Assembly: GCA_018378255.1 (NCBI GenBank)
Contig: JAGZXV010000004.1
Location: forward strand, 1-64,000
Origin: Clostridiaceae bacterium
Lineage (GTDB): Bacteria; Bacillota; Clostridia; Lachnospirales; Lachnospiraceae
Direction: 5' to 3'
DNA: 64,000 nt
Shown here: in pieces, positions 19,247-28,410 of the stretch
Layout of the letters: each line of letters opens with the position of its first letter
How positions within the stretch are numbered: the stretch's first letter is position 1
Made by a program: the position numbers and the translations under genes
Notes under the pieces: generated by a model
The model's input: only the letters and a program-made list of their open reading frames with translations
Told to the model about the DNA's origin: nothing
The model's database searches: none

Positions 19247-19978
19247 TCACATTTCTCTTTTCTTAGTATACTCTACCATCTTATCTGGATAATTAGTTAT
19301 AACTGCATCAACTCCAAGCTGAAGGCAGTCCTTCAATTGCTCCTCTGAATTAACCGTCCATACATGAACCATTAACTTCTCCTTTCGGGCACTACTCATC
19401 AAATCTGTATATTGCAGATTTGAAAATACAGGATGCAATGCATCTGCACCTAGTTTTTTTGCATATCCCACTGCATCCCATATTCCATTAGAAAAAAGAA
19501 TTCCCGCCTTAGCATTCGGATCTATAGTTTTTATCTTCTTTACACTATAATGATTGAAGGAAGAATAAATAATTCTTTCTTCAATCCCCATCCTATAACT
19601 TAAGTCTAAAACTCGTTCTTCTAATCCATCATAAAAAAAATTACCTGTTTTTAATTCAACATTAACAATTATTGAAGTATTCTTTAATATCTCATATACT
19701 TCTCTTAGAGTAGGGATCTTTGCACAAGGAAATTCCGGGTGGGTCTTATTAAAGCAAAATCTTTTCAACTCTCTAAGTGTATAATCCTTTACCAACCCAC
19801 TACCATCACTAACCCGGTCAATCAATTCATCATGAATCACAACCAAATATCCGTCTCGTGTCATCTGAACATCAAGTTCCACCCCATCAACGCCCATTTC
19901 TACTGCTAGTGAAAATGATTCTAGCGTATTCTCCGGTGCATACCCCGAAGCGCCTCTATGTCCCCATATTTTTAACAT
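19247..19978 (-). CDS. Glycerophosphodiester phosphodiesterase (GDPD)
   Basis: 243 residues with the full GDPD pattern: WGHRGASGYAPENTLESF at the N-terminus (catalytic His-Arg and Glu-Asn), GVELDVQMTRDG with metal-binding acids, VIHDELIDR with the second His, and VHVWTVNSEEQL near the C-terminus. There is no signal peptide, so it works inside the cell. The family cleaves glycerophosphodiesters to glycerol-3-phosphate plus an alcohol. Next to LicD and TagD genes it may recycle or trim phosphodiester-linked substituents, or supply glycerol-3-phosphate. It starts 10 bases after the LicD-phosphoesterase gene ends. Confidence 0.92.
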   Translation of the reverse strand: MLKIWGHRGASGYAPENTLESFSLAVEMGVDGVELDVQMTRDGYLVVIHDELIDRVSDGSGLVKDYTLRELKRFCFNKTHPEFPCAKIPTLREVYEILKNTSIIVNVELKTGNFFYDGLEERVLDLSYRMGIEERIIYSSFNHYSVKKIKTIDPNAKAGILFSNGIWDAVGYAKKLGADALHPVFSNLQYTDLMSSARKEKLMVHVWTVNSEEQLKDCLQLGVDAVITNYPDKMVEYTKKREM

Positions 19979-19988
19979 AAAAATCCTC

Positions 19989-22580
19989 TCAACTACTTAT
20001 TGTTTTATCCTCACCGGCTCCAAAACGTACAAAATCTAATTGCTTTTCCTCAGTGTTTATAATAAGTACATCCCATAAATCTTGTGAAACTGTTTCCAAT
20101 TTTCTTTCATATGTTAAGGATTCCTTTGGCTTTTTATCCGTAAAATATTCACATTTATTGCACCCAATAGAAACAACAGGAAAACTTTGTTTCATATATA
20201 TTTGATCTGAATGGTTATGTCCGTGAATAAATGCCGTAATTCTTATTTTTTCTTTCTTATTATGTTTTTCTAAGATATCAACTATTCGCTCCCCATTTCG
20301 AATCTGATTACTCCAATAATGTATTTCTGGCAACGGAGGCACATGAGAAAAGACCACCACAGAAAAGCCTTGCGGAGTTTGACACAAAACTTTATCTAAC
20401 CAATTTACCTCTTCCTCTGGGAATCCATAACATATACTTTCACGATAGTCAAACGAGTGCAAAAACAAAAGCCTTAACTTCAACTCTAGCCGATCAACAT
20501 AATACCACAAGTTTTGATTGTCACGCACCGCATCCTCAGGTGCATCTTCCTGGTACAGCAAGTATTGTTCATCTTCATTCATAACCTCTGGGTTTTTATG
20601 AAAATAATTAGAATCGTGATTACCCTGTACAATATACACCGGTATATTCAAAGCATTTAAGTCATCCTTTACTTTTTTCACATAGTTCGCAGTCATCTTT
20701 TTAGGAACTAATCCATCCGTTATATCCCCTAAATGAACAATTGCATCAAAACCTGCCTGCTCATGCACTGCCTTGATATTACATACTGTATCATCCCAAG
20801 TTCCTCCTATAGTATAATGAGTGTCTGTAAGTAAAGCTAAAGTTAAACTCTCCCCTCTTTTTTTACGTTTTAATACAGAAGTAGCTGTTGTTGCGATTTC
20901 TTCTGCAAACCATGGTTTTTCCTGATTTTCTTTTCTTCTCGTTGTATAAATAAGAACATCATTCATCCGGTTTTGTTCTTCTAGAGAAAATTCAGCTCCA
21001 TCTACTCTTTTTATACAAATCCTAAAGAAACGTTCATCCTCAAAAAAGTAAGTTCCTGCTCTATATGCCGTTTCACTAAAATCATGATTATACGTTGTCC
21101 AGTTTTCCTCTTCCTGATAGCAATACGTGTAAATCAGCGTTCCATCTGTCTTTTTATCATAGGTTGCAATTGCGTATCGATAAGTCATATCTCTCAGTTG
21201 TAAGCAGCTTCCAGGATTAGCCTGATAAAATTGCAATGATGCCATTCTATTTGGTTGTGCCGATTCTACCATACCCGTTCCAGGATTAATTTTCCACCCA
21301 ATATCGACTTCTATAGACAATACAGTTGTCTCCTCATCAATTCTTTCATTCCGGGAATCCAGCCTATTCGGAAATAATATATCATTCAGCCAGTACTTAT
21401 TTTCTATATGAAGATAATAATCCTCAATCCCCATTTCTTCTAACTGATTTGAAATCTCACGATAGTAAATATTACAAATAATTACCCTTAGCCGTTCTCT
21501 TGGAATTTCTAACAACTTATCCGGCCCACATACCATGATACCATGAATTTGTTTTCCCCATTTTGTGCTTCCATTATCAATAATATAAGCCGGCCTGTAT
21601 TGCTCTCCATATCTGCGCATATAATCTTCAAACATATTTCCCGCACCAAATACAACAAGTATTTTATCTTTTATATTGTTAAATGCACCTGCCAATCTGC
21701 GCTGATATTTATGATATGGAACATCAGGATCAAAAATACCGATATGATGAGGATGCCGCAGTTCTTCCGGTGGATACTCCATATATTTTCCCTTCATCAT
21801 ACATAGTAAGCGATCATATCCCATCGGAACAGCCAATTCCAAATTCTCAAATGGCAACTGTACAATATTATCAAAATCTTTACGGTAATACACTTCATAA
21901 TTATTAGCATCAAAAGATGCATTGAATGTCCTAACATAGTATCCCTCTTCTTCGGGACAGGCAGAGCATGCTAATCTGTATCTTTCTAATAATTTCTGAC
22001 GCCCCTCATGTTTAATTATCATACGGTAAGCTATTTTTTTTAAAAATGATAATGTCTGGAATTCAGGACGCCCTTCTCCATAAGTTTGAATTATGCACAG
22101 CCTTTTATAAATTGCTATTTTTCTCAATTGTTCTCTTCGTCTATTTTCATCTTCATAAACATAATCTAACGCCAGTATATCAATCCAAATCCCCCAGTTA
22201 CAAATGCGTTCAAGTTCATGATATTCCACCCCTAATGTATTACTATTTCTCAATCTACACATACTTCCTCGAAAAATACCAGAATCATTTTCATCGGTAT
22301 GGAGATCATATGGCGACTGTAATTTTTCACTTGCTAAGCATTTAAACTTCTCATAGTCTTTTCTCGGCATTGCCACGTCTACATCATCGTCCCATGGAAT
22401 AAATCCTTGATGTCGTACTGCTCCTAATAATGTCCCAGACCATAAATAGTATCTAAGATTATGTTCTTCACAGAATGCTTTAAAAACATTTAACAATTCT
22501 AATTGAATAGTCCATATTTTTTTCATCTTAGCTGTTACCGTGTACCCACAAATCACTTCATCTCGTTCCAAACCTAACAT
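19989..22580 (-). CDS. LicD phosphotransferase fused to Rossmann module and calcineurin-like phosphoesterase
   Basis: 863 residues with an unusual architecture. Residues 1-about 290 are LicD (SGTLLGAVRHQGFIPWDDD about 48-66). About 303-400 is a Rossmann-like module (LVVFGAGNMFEDY). About 410-560 looks like a beta-sandwich domain. About 575-810 is a metallophosphoesterase with LLTDTHYT, HLGDITDG, VQGNHDS, FSHVPP and HGHNHSD, the complete metal-binding set. So one chain carries a phospho-alcohol transferase and a phosphate-ester hydrolase. ATG 22580 follows AGGAAGG. No signal peptide is seen. It could add a phospho-substituent and edit or remove it, or hydrolyse a by-product. The combination is inferred from motifs. 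Confidence 0.85.
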   Translation of the reverse strand: MLGLERDEVICGYTVTAKMKKIWTIQLELLNVFKAFCEEHNLRYYLWSGTLLGAVRHQGFIPWDDDVDVAMPRKDYEKFKCLASEKLQSPYDLHTDENDSGIFRGSMCRLRNSNTLGVEYHELERICNWGIWIDILALDYVYEDENRRREQLRKIAIYKRLCIIQTYGEGRPEFQTLSFLKKIAYRMIIKHEGRQKLLERYRLACSACPEEEGYYVRTFNASFDANNYEVYYRKDFDNIVQLPFENLELAVPMGYDRLLCMMKGKYMEYPPEELRHPHHIGIFDPDVPYHKYQRRLAGAFNNIKDKILVVFGAGNMFEDYMRRYGEQYRPAYIIDNGSTKWGKQIHGIMVCGPDKLLEIPRERLRVIICNIYYREISNQLEEMGIEDYYLHIENKYWLNDILFPNRLDSRNERIDEETTVLSIEVDIGWKINPGTGMVESAQPNRMASLQFYQANPGSCLQLRDMTYRYAIATYDKKTDGTLIYTYCYQEEENWTTYNHDFSETAYRAGTYFFEDERFFRICIKRVDGAEFSLEEQNRMNDVLIYTTRRKENQEKPWFAEEIATTATSVLKRKKRGESLTLALLTDTHYTIGGTWDDTVCNIKAVHEQAGFDAIVHLGDITDGLVPKKMTANYVKKVKDDLNALNIPVYIVQGNHDSNYFHKNPEVMNEDEQYLLYQEDAPEDAVRDNQNLWYYVDRLELKLRLLFLHSFDYRESICYGFPEEEVNWLDKVLCQTPQGFSVVVFSHVPPLPEIHYWSNQIRNGERIVDILEKHNKKEKIRITAFIHGHNHSDQIYMKQSFPVVSIGCNKCEYFTDKKPKESLTYERKLETVSQDLWDVLIINTEEKQLDFVRFGAGEDKTISS

Positions 22581-22595
22581 CAGTTATCCTTCCTA

Positions 22596-24275
22596 TCATC
22601 TTCCTAATATTTCTATATTCTGTTGCATTCTCCCAATATCCATCCCCGTCCACCTGTAAAAGTTCTGATACACGTCATAACGCCTATTATCAGCGACAAA
22701 TCGATTCTCTACTTTTTGATAAATATCCCATAAATCCGTCAGCATATAGCGTTCTTTCATTACTGATAAAGGAATTAATTTCTCCGCCTCTGGTATAAAA
22801 GCATAAGTATACATCAATGCACGATACATCGGATAAGATGCCGGGTAATTTTCTCTTACAAATTCCTGATCAAAATACATTAATGTCCCGTTCACATAAA
22901 AACAATTAAACGGTATCATATCTACATAACAATATTTCAATATAATACCGTAATCCCTATTAAACTCTTTTGCTTCTGGAAGCTCATTCTCCTTTGTATT
23001 TACCGTTTCAGAAGACCGCAATATATTTTCATAAATCATCCGCAATATACTTTCAAACCTTGTCTTATCTCCCTCCACTGCTAGTTTACGCAAATAATCT
23101 GAGCACGTGATTTCAGGAATAAATGGCATAACTAACGTATTGCCTTCTAGCTGATGGGGTACAATCGAAACCCCTTTCTGTTGTAAAGCAGATATATTTT
23201 TATAAACCGTATTAATACTATCCTGTCCGTCTGTATATAAAGCCTTCTTTTTTACACTCCTTCTTTCAGGGTTCAATCCATGAACACTGGTAGAAAGGCC
23301 GTGATCTCTCCCACGATCTGTTGTTACTGCTGCAAAAACTATATCTCCGGCCTCTTCATTCACAGAACATTCTACCAGAAAAGAGTTTGCAAAGAATGGA
23401 AATACTTGATTATCAATTATATCAGAGTATAACCATTGTTCCGGTGCAATTAAAGTTGTCGCATCAATATGATAAAAAAGCAGTCGCTCTCCCAAATCTT
23501 TCTGAGGCAGATATTCGTCCGAATATATCATCTGAGGTAGTTTATAATCAGGCAATGGATAGTAAAACCGGTATTTTTCCAAACCTGATTTTATTAAAAT
23601 CTGCGTCAATTCATGACGTCCAAAAGTGTATCCCTTGGCCGGGGTCTGGTACTGATTAATTCCTCCAAACGGCATTTTCGTATAATATTCTTTTTCACCG
23701 CAAAAATAACGAAGGCCATATTTATTTTCCACAGATATCAAAAATTTTCCATTAGGCTTTAAAAAACGCATTATAGCTTTTAAGTAATCTATATAATCCT
23801 GTTGTTTTTTACTTCCGTTGCACTGCCGTTCCATGCAGCCAATCATAACGATATAGTCAAATTTCTGTTCTAACGGCATTTTCACAACATCTCCGGCATA
23901 AATATCCAGATTTTCACGTTTCCTATATCTTTCTTGAATCGCCTTTGATTTATAGTCCCCATATTCTACTGTTACTACCCGCTTACAGCGGTCACAGAGG
24001 AGCCCGGTTAGTGCTCCGAACTCACCACCAATCTCAAGCACCTCTGCATCCTTTTTAAACTCATACCAGTTTAATACAGATGTTCTCATTGGGGACAAAT
24101 GATAAAATACTTGCCATCTGTCATCTCTCGCCAGAATATGAGAATAGTCTTCTCCTTCTGTCTCTTTTATATACTTCCTTATATCGCAATTAACAGGTAT
24201 TTTATCCTGATTTGCACCACTTCCATTATAATATTCCAAATGTAATCGTGACATAAAATCCCTCATCTGTATCAT
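22596..24275 (-). CDS. SAM-dependent methyltransferase with kinase-like C-terminal half
   Basis: 559 residues. VLEIGGEFGALTGLLCDR (about 75-92) is methyltransferase motif I, followed by VTVEYGD, DIYAGDVV and FDYIVMIGCMER, a class I SAM fold. The C-terminal half (about 350-559) contains TVYKNISALQQKGV, NTLVMPFIPE, and MYFDQEFV, which recall aminoglycoside/choline-kinase-like folds, although the catalytic HxDxxxxN is not clear. It lies directly between the LicD-phosphoesterase and HAD genes (gaps of 15 and 11 bases). A role in methylating a glycan or its phospho-headgroup is inferred. The kinase-like suggestion is weak. Confidence 0.78.
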   Translation of the reverse strand: MIQMRDFMSRLHLEYYNGSGANQDKIPVNCDIRKYIKETEGEDYSHILARDDRWQVFYHLSPMRTSVLNWYEFKKDAEVLEIGGEFGALTGLLCDRCKRVVTVEYGDYKSKAIQERYRKRENLDIYAGDVVKMPLEQKFDYIVMIGCMERQCNGSKKQQDYIDYLKAIMRFLKPNGKFLISVENKYGLRYFCGEKEYYTKMPFGGINQYQTPAKGYTFGRHELTQILIKSGLEKYRFYYPLPDYKLPQMIYSDEYLPQKDLGERLLFYHIDATTLIAPEQWLYSDIIDNQVFPFFANSFLVECSVNEEAGDIVFAAVTTDRGRDHGLSTSVHGLNPERRSVKKKALYTDGQDSINTVYKNISALQQKGVSIVPHQLEGNTLVMPFIPEITCSDYLRKLAVEGDKTRFESILRMIYENILRSSETVNTKENELPEAKEFNRDYGIILKYCYVDMIPFNCFYVNGTLMYFDQEFVRENYPASYPMYRALMYTYAFIPEAEKLIPLSVMKERYMLTDLWDIYQKVENRFVADNRRYDVYQNFYRWTGMDIGRMQQNIEILGR

Positions 24276-24286
24276 TCTTTCATCGT

Positions 24287-26800
24287 TTACTTTCTTTCAA
24301 AATACAGTTTACCATATCCCAGATCTTCAAAAACAGAAACACCATCCAATTCTTTACAATGTTCATTTGTATATTCAAGGTCTTTGTATCGATAACATTC
24401 ATCTACAAACTCTATTGATATCCCGCTATTCTCCACATAAAGTTCACCAATAAACTCCCTAAAAAAATCTATAATCGCTCGATGTGTTTCCTCCATGAAA
24501 TACAGTTCCTCCTGCGAGCGATGCTCCTGTCCATAAATTAAATTTCCCTCTTCGTCAATTCCCTCAACTGAGGTTTCTGAAGAAGTCATAACCGCTTCTA
24601 GAAACACATAGTTTTCAAACAAATAACTCTTTTTAATGTATGATGTATAGCAGTTATTTTCCGGATAATTATCCATCAGCATCGCATGAACCGGAAGTTT
24701 TCTTCTATTTTCTTCCCCTATATCATAAAAGCATAGATAAAGCCCTTCTATCGAAAACGGAACAACCCTCGACATGTCATACTGGCTCGTTCCTGATGAA
24801 ACAAAATCAAACAAGCCATAATTTTTATTTTCTTTCAAGCCTAATCTCTCTAAATATTTGTAATAGCTTTTTCTAGTTTCATCTGAACGCTTAAATATTA
24901 TGTTCTTATGTTCTAACGCATAAGTGACTGCATCTCCATATAATGCTTCATCATAAGGAATAATCTCTTTTTCCCTTAATTTAAACTTTCTCATCAGCAT
25001 TTTTTCTGGTGTATAGCTTCTGGGCTGTCCGGCCGAATACCGAATATCGTCTTCCGTCATTCTGGATATAGACGCATTCAATAATCTTGAAGTTGGGAAA
25101 TAAATACCTTCTGGAAGATTATTAAGTTTTCTATATTTCTTCATATTATTATAAAGCTGAAGAATCAAGTATCCATCTCTGGCTGAAAAAAGAACATCAT
25201 CATATTTTCTTGTTTTAATTTTCTTAACCAACCATATCATAAACTTAGCGATTATTGGAGCTATAAATAAATACCCAAATTCATAGCTTTCCCCTACATC
25301 TGCTTTCCCCTGACTATGATAAAGAGCAAATGGATTGTTAAATATTTTTGCTATAAATAGGCCAAGCATAGATCTCTCATTTATTGTGCATGCAATCTGT
25401 CTGAGTTGGCTATAGCTTGATATGTCTAACAAGTCTATAGCTTTTTTTATTATAAATGTATCATAACCGCTGTTCTTTGCACATTCTCCATCAGCAATAG
25501 GATTATCACCTATATGCAAATAACTTCGGCCCGTAACCTGCCTTTTTACCACTTCATATATTCCGCTTCCCTTGGAACAACAATAATCACAGGAAACAAA
25601 TAACTTGTTATATCCCATAATACCTAACTTTTCCAACATTTTCCCAATACACTTTCCAGGCAGATACATATCGGAGATAAGGCATATTTGTTTTCCTAGA
25701 CTAATTGCATAATTGTACAGTTCTACCATCTTAACACGCGGAATCAAAACCTGCGTTTCTATCTCGATCTCAATTTCTATCAAGCGAATACGATCCTTGG
25801 ACGAAATACCCGTTAATTCTTGAAATACAGAATAAATATCATAGATATTCGCATGGTTTACGACACTTTCCCGCTCAGCCAGCATGCGAAGGCTTTTAAA
25901 ATTTTCTATTACAATTCCTTCTTCTGCTGCTTTTTTTCCTACAATCTCAAAAACATCTGCAGGAAACAACGTTTTTCGCATAATAAGCGTATCAAAAATG
26001 TCAAAACTAATTATCTCATGTTTTTCAATCTCAGTCCGCAGTAACTCCTCACACACATCAAAATATGGATCAGCTTCTACATAATGTTTTTGTCTTCCGT
26101 ACTTTTGGAAAAGATTATTTCCTTCTATGTCATAAAGCAAAATATGGTTTAAGGAACAAAAACGGTTAATTCTGTTATATACATGTGGTGTTGAATGCTC
26201 TCTTGTAACAGAGATAATAATATCAGCTTTAAGATCTCTTACTTCCTCGTAAGATAATATTTTTTTTCCAAAAAAGATACCCTCTTTTACATTTTTATCC
26301 ATTAACCCAATTATATTATAATCCGAGAATGCATTGACTAATATTCCAGTTCTCGGTCCTTTTCCATAAAAAACAATTTTTTTATTTTTAAATCCAGAAA
26401 AATTTTTCTGAAATTTATATATAACCTCTTCATCAGCCATATTATCTATTTGAAAACGTTCAAATAAGTTTTCTCCATTAATACCATATAGCTGAATACA
26501 ATTAATGGAACAGAAAATGCGAATCCGCTCGAATACCGCACGTACAGAATTAGGACGTGCCACTACTATAATCAAATCTACGTTTTGCTCTACTACCTCT
26601 TTATAGGATAATACCGGCTTACCAAAAAGAAAGCCCTCTTTAATATCGCGATCCATCACTCCAACAATATTATAATCCTTAATTACTTCTAAAATTAATT
26701 TAGTATAGGGACCCTTCCCATAAAGTACTATCTTTTTATTTTTACAATTACTAAATTCCTTTTCAAATGATTCTACTACATATTGATGATCAGTTATCAT
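24287..26800 (-). CDS. COG5610-type HAD-fold protein with N-terminal Rossmann modules
   Basis: 837 residues and the first gene of the long leftward cluster. Two near-identical N-terminal modules (KIVLYGKGPYTKL about 23; KIVFYGKGPRTGI about 142), each followed by VMDRD or LMDKN, are Rossmann-like. A HAD domain follows with ISFDIFDTLIMRK (about 261, intact DxxDT), CLISDMYLPG and HIGDNPIADGECA (metal Asp). The C-terminal part (about 490-837) has LFSARDGYLI and YFPTSRLLNAS as in COG5610 proteins of polysaccharide loci. It is a paralogue of 9820-12267 but keeps the HAD acid residues. The substrate is unknown; a sugar-phosphate phosphatase or a phospho-substituent enzyme is plausible. Confidence 0.82.
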   Translation of the reverse strand: MITDHQYVVESFEKEFSNCKNKKIVLYGKGPYTKLILEVIKDYNIVGVMDRDIKEGFLFGKPVLSYKEVVEQNVDLIIVVARPNSVRAVFERIRIFCSINCIQLYGINGENLFERFQIDNMADEEVIYKFQKNFSGFKNKKIVFYGKGPRTGILVNAFSDYNIIGLMDKNVKEGIFFGKKILSYEEVRDLKADIIISVTREHSTPHVYNRINRFCSLNHILLYDIEGNNLFQKYGRQKHYVEADPYFDVCEELLRTEIEKHEIISFDIFDTLIMRKTLFPADVFEIVGKKAAEEGIVIENFKSLRMLAERESVVNHANIYDIYSVFQELTGISSKDRIRLIEIEIEIETQVLIPRVKMVELYNYAISLGKQICLISDMYLPGKCIGKMLEKLGIMGYNKLFVSCDYCCSKGSGIYEVVKRQVTGRSYLHIGDNPIADGECAKNSGYDTFIIKKAIDLLDISSYSQLRQIACTINERSMLGLFIAKIFNNPFALYHSQGKADVGESYEFGYLFIAPIIAKFMIWLVKKIKTRKYDDVLFSARDGYLILQLYNNMKKYRKLNNLPEGIYFPTSRLLNASISRMTEDDIRYSAGQPRSYTPEKMLMRKFKLREKEIIPYDEALYGDAVTYALEHKNIIFKRSDETRKSYYKYLERLGLKENKNYGLFDFVSSGTSQYDMSRVVPFSIEGLYLCFYDIGEENRRKLPVHAMLMDNYPENNCYTSYIKKSYLFENYVFLEAVMTSSETSVEGIDEEGNLIYGQEHRSQEELYFMEETHRAIIDFFREFIGELYVENSGISIEFVDECYRYKDLEYTNEHCKELDGVSVFEDLGYGKLYFERK

Positions 26801-26834
26801 TTCAACACCTCTCGCTACAGACTTTAACTAATTT

Positions 26835-26863
26835 ATCATACCACACACTGATTGCCACGTCAA
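26835..26863 (-). promoter_or_regulatory. Predicted sigma-A promoter of the main glycan cluster
   Basis: On the minus strand TTGACG (26863-26858), 17-base spacer, TATGAT (26840-26835), then 35 bases to the ATG at 26800 with GAGGTG as ribosome site. It is back-to-back with the rightward promoter at 26901-26929, so the two directions could share control. Confidence 0.72.
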
Positions 26864-26900
26864 AAAATTCTTCCATTTTAAAGCGCAAAACCGGCTTACC

Positions 26901-26929
26901 TTGACATCCCCCTCATTTCCATATATATT
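26901..26929 (+). promoter_or_regulatory. Predicted sigma-A promoter of DUF4214 gene
   Basis: TTGACA (26901-26906), exact 17-base spacer, TATATT (26924-26929), then 43 bases to the ATG at 26973. It is one of the best promoter matches in the window. Confidence 0.75.
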
Positions 26930-26972
26930 TAAATAGATATTCATCCTTTTCAAATCCCGGAGGTTATTATTA

Positions 26973-28394
26973 ATGTCATCATCCCCAAAAGATCTCAGTT
27001 ATTTATTTAACTGTGAAACAGATTCGGATTTTATTATATCCTGTTACGAAACACTATTAAACCGTACGATTGACCCTCATGAACTCCGTTATGCCATCCA
27101 GATGTTTAAAGATGGCTTATCTCGCGGCGGCTTCATTTATTGGGTAAGCCGTTCTTCAGAATTCAATCAACGATTTAATATAAAAGATATCAAAAAATAC
27201 CGCATGGAATGTTATTCATACAAAATAGGGGAAAGAGCCAAGCGTGCTTTAAAATTGGATAAAAAGGTTCCTGTAAAGCTGGATTTACTACCTGTTCAAA
27301 ATATGATTTCTACCAATCTTGCTATTAGTAAACTGGATATGACAATGGAAACCGAATTTTCTGCGCTCTCTACAGGCCAGATTTCCCAAATAAAGACTTA
27401 TATTCCTGACACTTCTGATACCGTGCCTTATATCACAGCAGGTTACTTAGCGCAGGATATTATTAATCCCAGTATGGTCTCTCAAACCTATGTCCCTTTT
27501 GAATTTGACGTAAACCATATTTTTGAAAAGAACAATTTTTTCATAACCTCTCCTGGAACTATTTATCAGCTGCTAACAACCAACAGCTTAGAAAAGTTCG
27601 CTCGCAAAACACAGGACTATTTTGTTTTTACTATGCCGGTCCTTCCTGCTGTATATAATAGTCTTTCAGTTGTGTGGGACACACAATGGGATAATTATGA
27701 AGTTCGAGCCAGCGGCTCATATGAAAGATGGATGAGAGGCAATACTAAAAAAGCAGGTATTCATATTATTAATAACAGCGACAATGAGAAACACGTTACA
27801 ATTGCGTTTACATTATCTTCGTTAGATATTGGCTCTTCTGTTATTTTGGAATACGCAGGACAAAAAAATGTTTTGGTATTTCATAATACTTTGTGCCCTG
27901 TATCTATAAATTTGTGGTTGAATACTGGCAATAACGATATTACCTTTACTTATTTCGGTTCTAAAATAACCCCTCCCGGTGATTGGTCAAGAGCCGTAAA
28001 ATTTTCTGTAATCGATTTCAATATAAAAGAACTCTCAGCTTCATCTGCTGCTCACTGTCGAAAAGCTGCTTATGATTTATGTGAGGCCGAGTTAGGAAGC
28101 GGATATTACCCCTTCATTCTAACGGACCCCTTTATCCGTTCTCAGCTCCATAGAAATGGTTTCTTCCAGATTGAAGCCTACAGAATATTTTCTACTTATG
28201 CGGTTCAAAAGTGCGCTGTTACCAGATATTATCACTCCAATGATGAACGAAGCCTTAATTGTTATTATATTTTTCAAGATGAAGTAGGTATAGACAATAC
28301 TGAAAATTTTTCTTCGCTTATGATCTACATTGCACAGCGGACTGCTCCATTCCATGCGGCTCCATTCGAATTTATCAAATCTGTTAACGGCTAA
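26973..28394 (+). CDS. DUF4214-containing protein of unknown function
   Basis: 473 residues. The N-terminus (about 23-66: YETLLNRTIDPHELRY, then GGFIYWVSRSSEFNQRF) matches the short DUF4214 helical motif found in surface-glycan and S-layer-associated proteins. No signal peptide or membrane helix is visible. The C-terminal 350 residues are not recognised and look partly beta-rich (ANDWEV-like strands around 220-330). ATG 26973 follows GGAGG. It is transcribed opposite to both neighbouring glycan operons, together with the GT-B-like gene 17 bases downstream, and so probably belongs to the same biology. Confidence 0.75.
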   Translation: MSSSPKDLSYLFNCETDSDFIISCYETLLNRTIDPHELRYAIQMFKDGLSRGGFIYWVSRSSEFNQRFNIKDIKKYRMECYSYKIGERAKRALKLDKKVPVKLDLLPVQNMISTNLAISKLDMTMETEFSALSTGQISQIKTYIPDTSDTVPYITAGYLAQDIINPSMVSQTYVPFEFDVNHIFEKNNFFITSPGTIYQLLTTNSLEKFARKTQDYFVFTMPVLPAVYNSLSVVWDTQWDNYEVRASGSYERWMRGNTKKAGIHIINNSDNEKHVTIAFTLSSLDIGSSVILEYAGQKNVLVFHNTLCPVSINLWLNTGNNDITFTYFGSKITPPGDWSRAVKFSVIDFNIKELSASSAAHCRKAAYDLCEAELGSGYYPFILTDPFIRSQLHRNGFFQIEAYRIFSTYAVQKCAVTRYYHSNDERSLNCYYIFQDEVGIDNTENFSSLMIYIAQRTAPFHAAPFEFIKSVNG

Positions 28395-28410
28395 AAACAG
28401 GAGGTATTAT

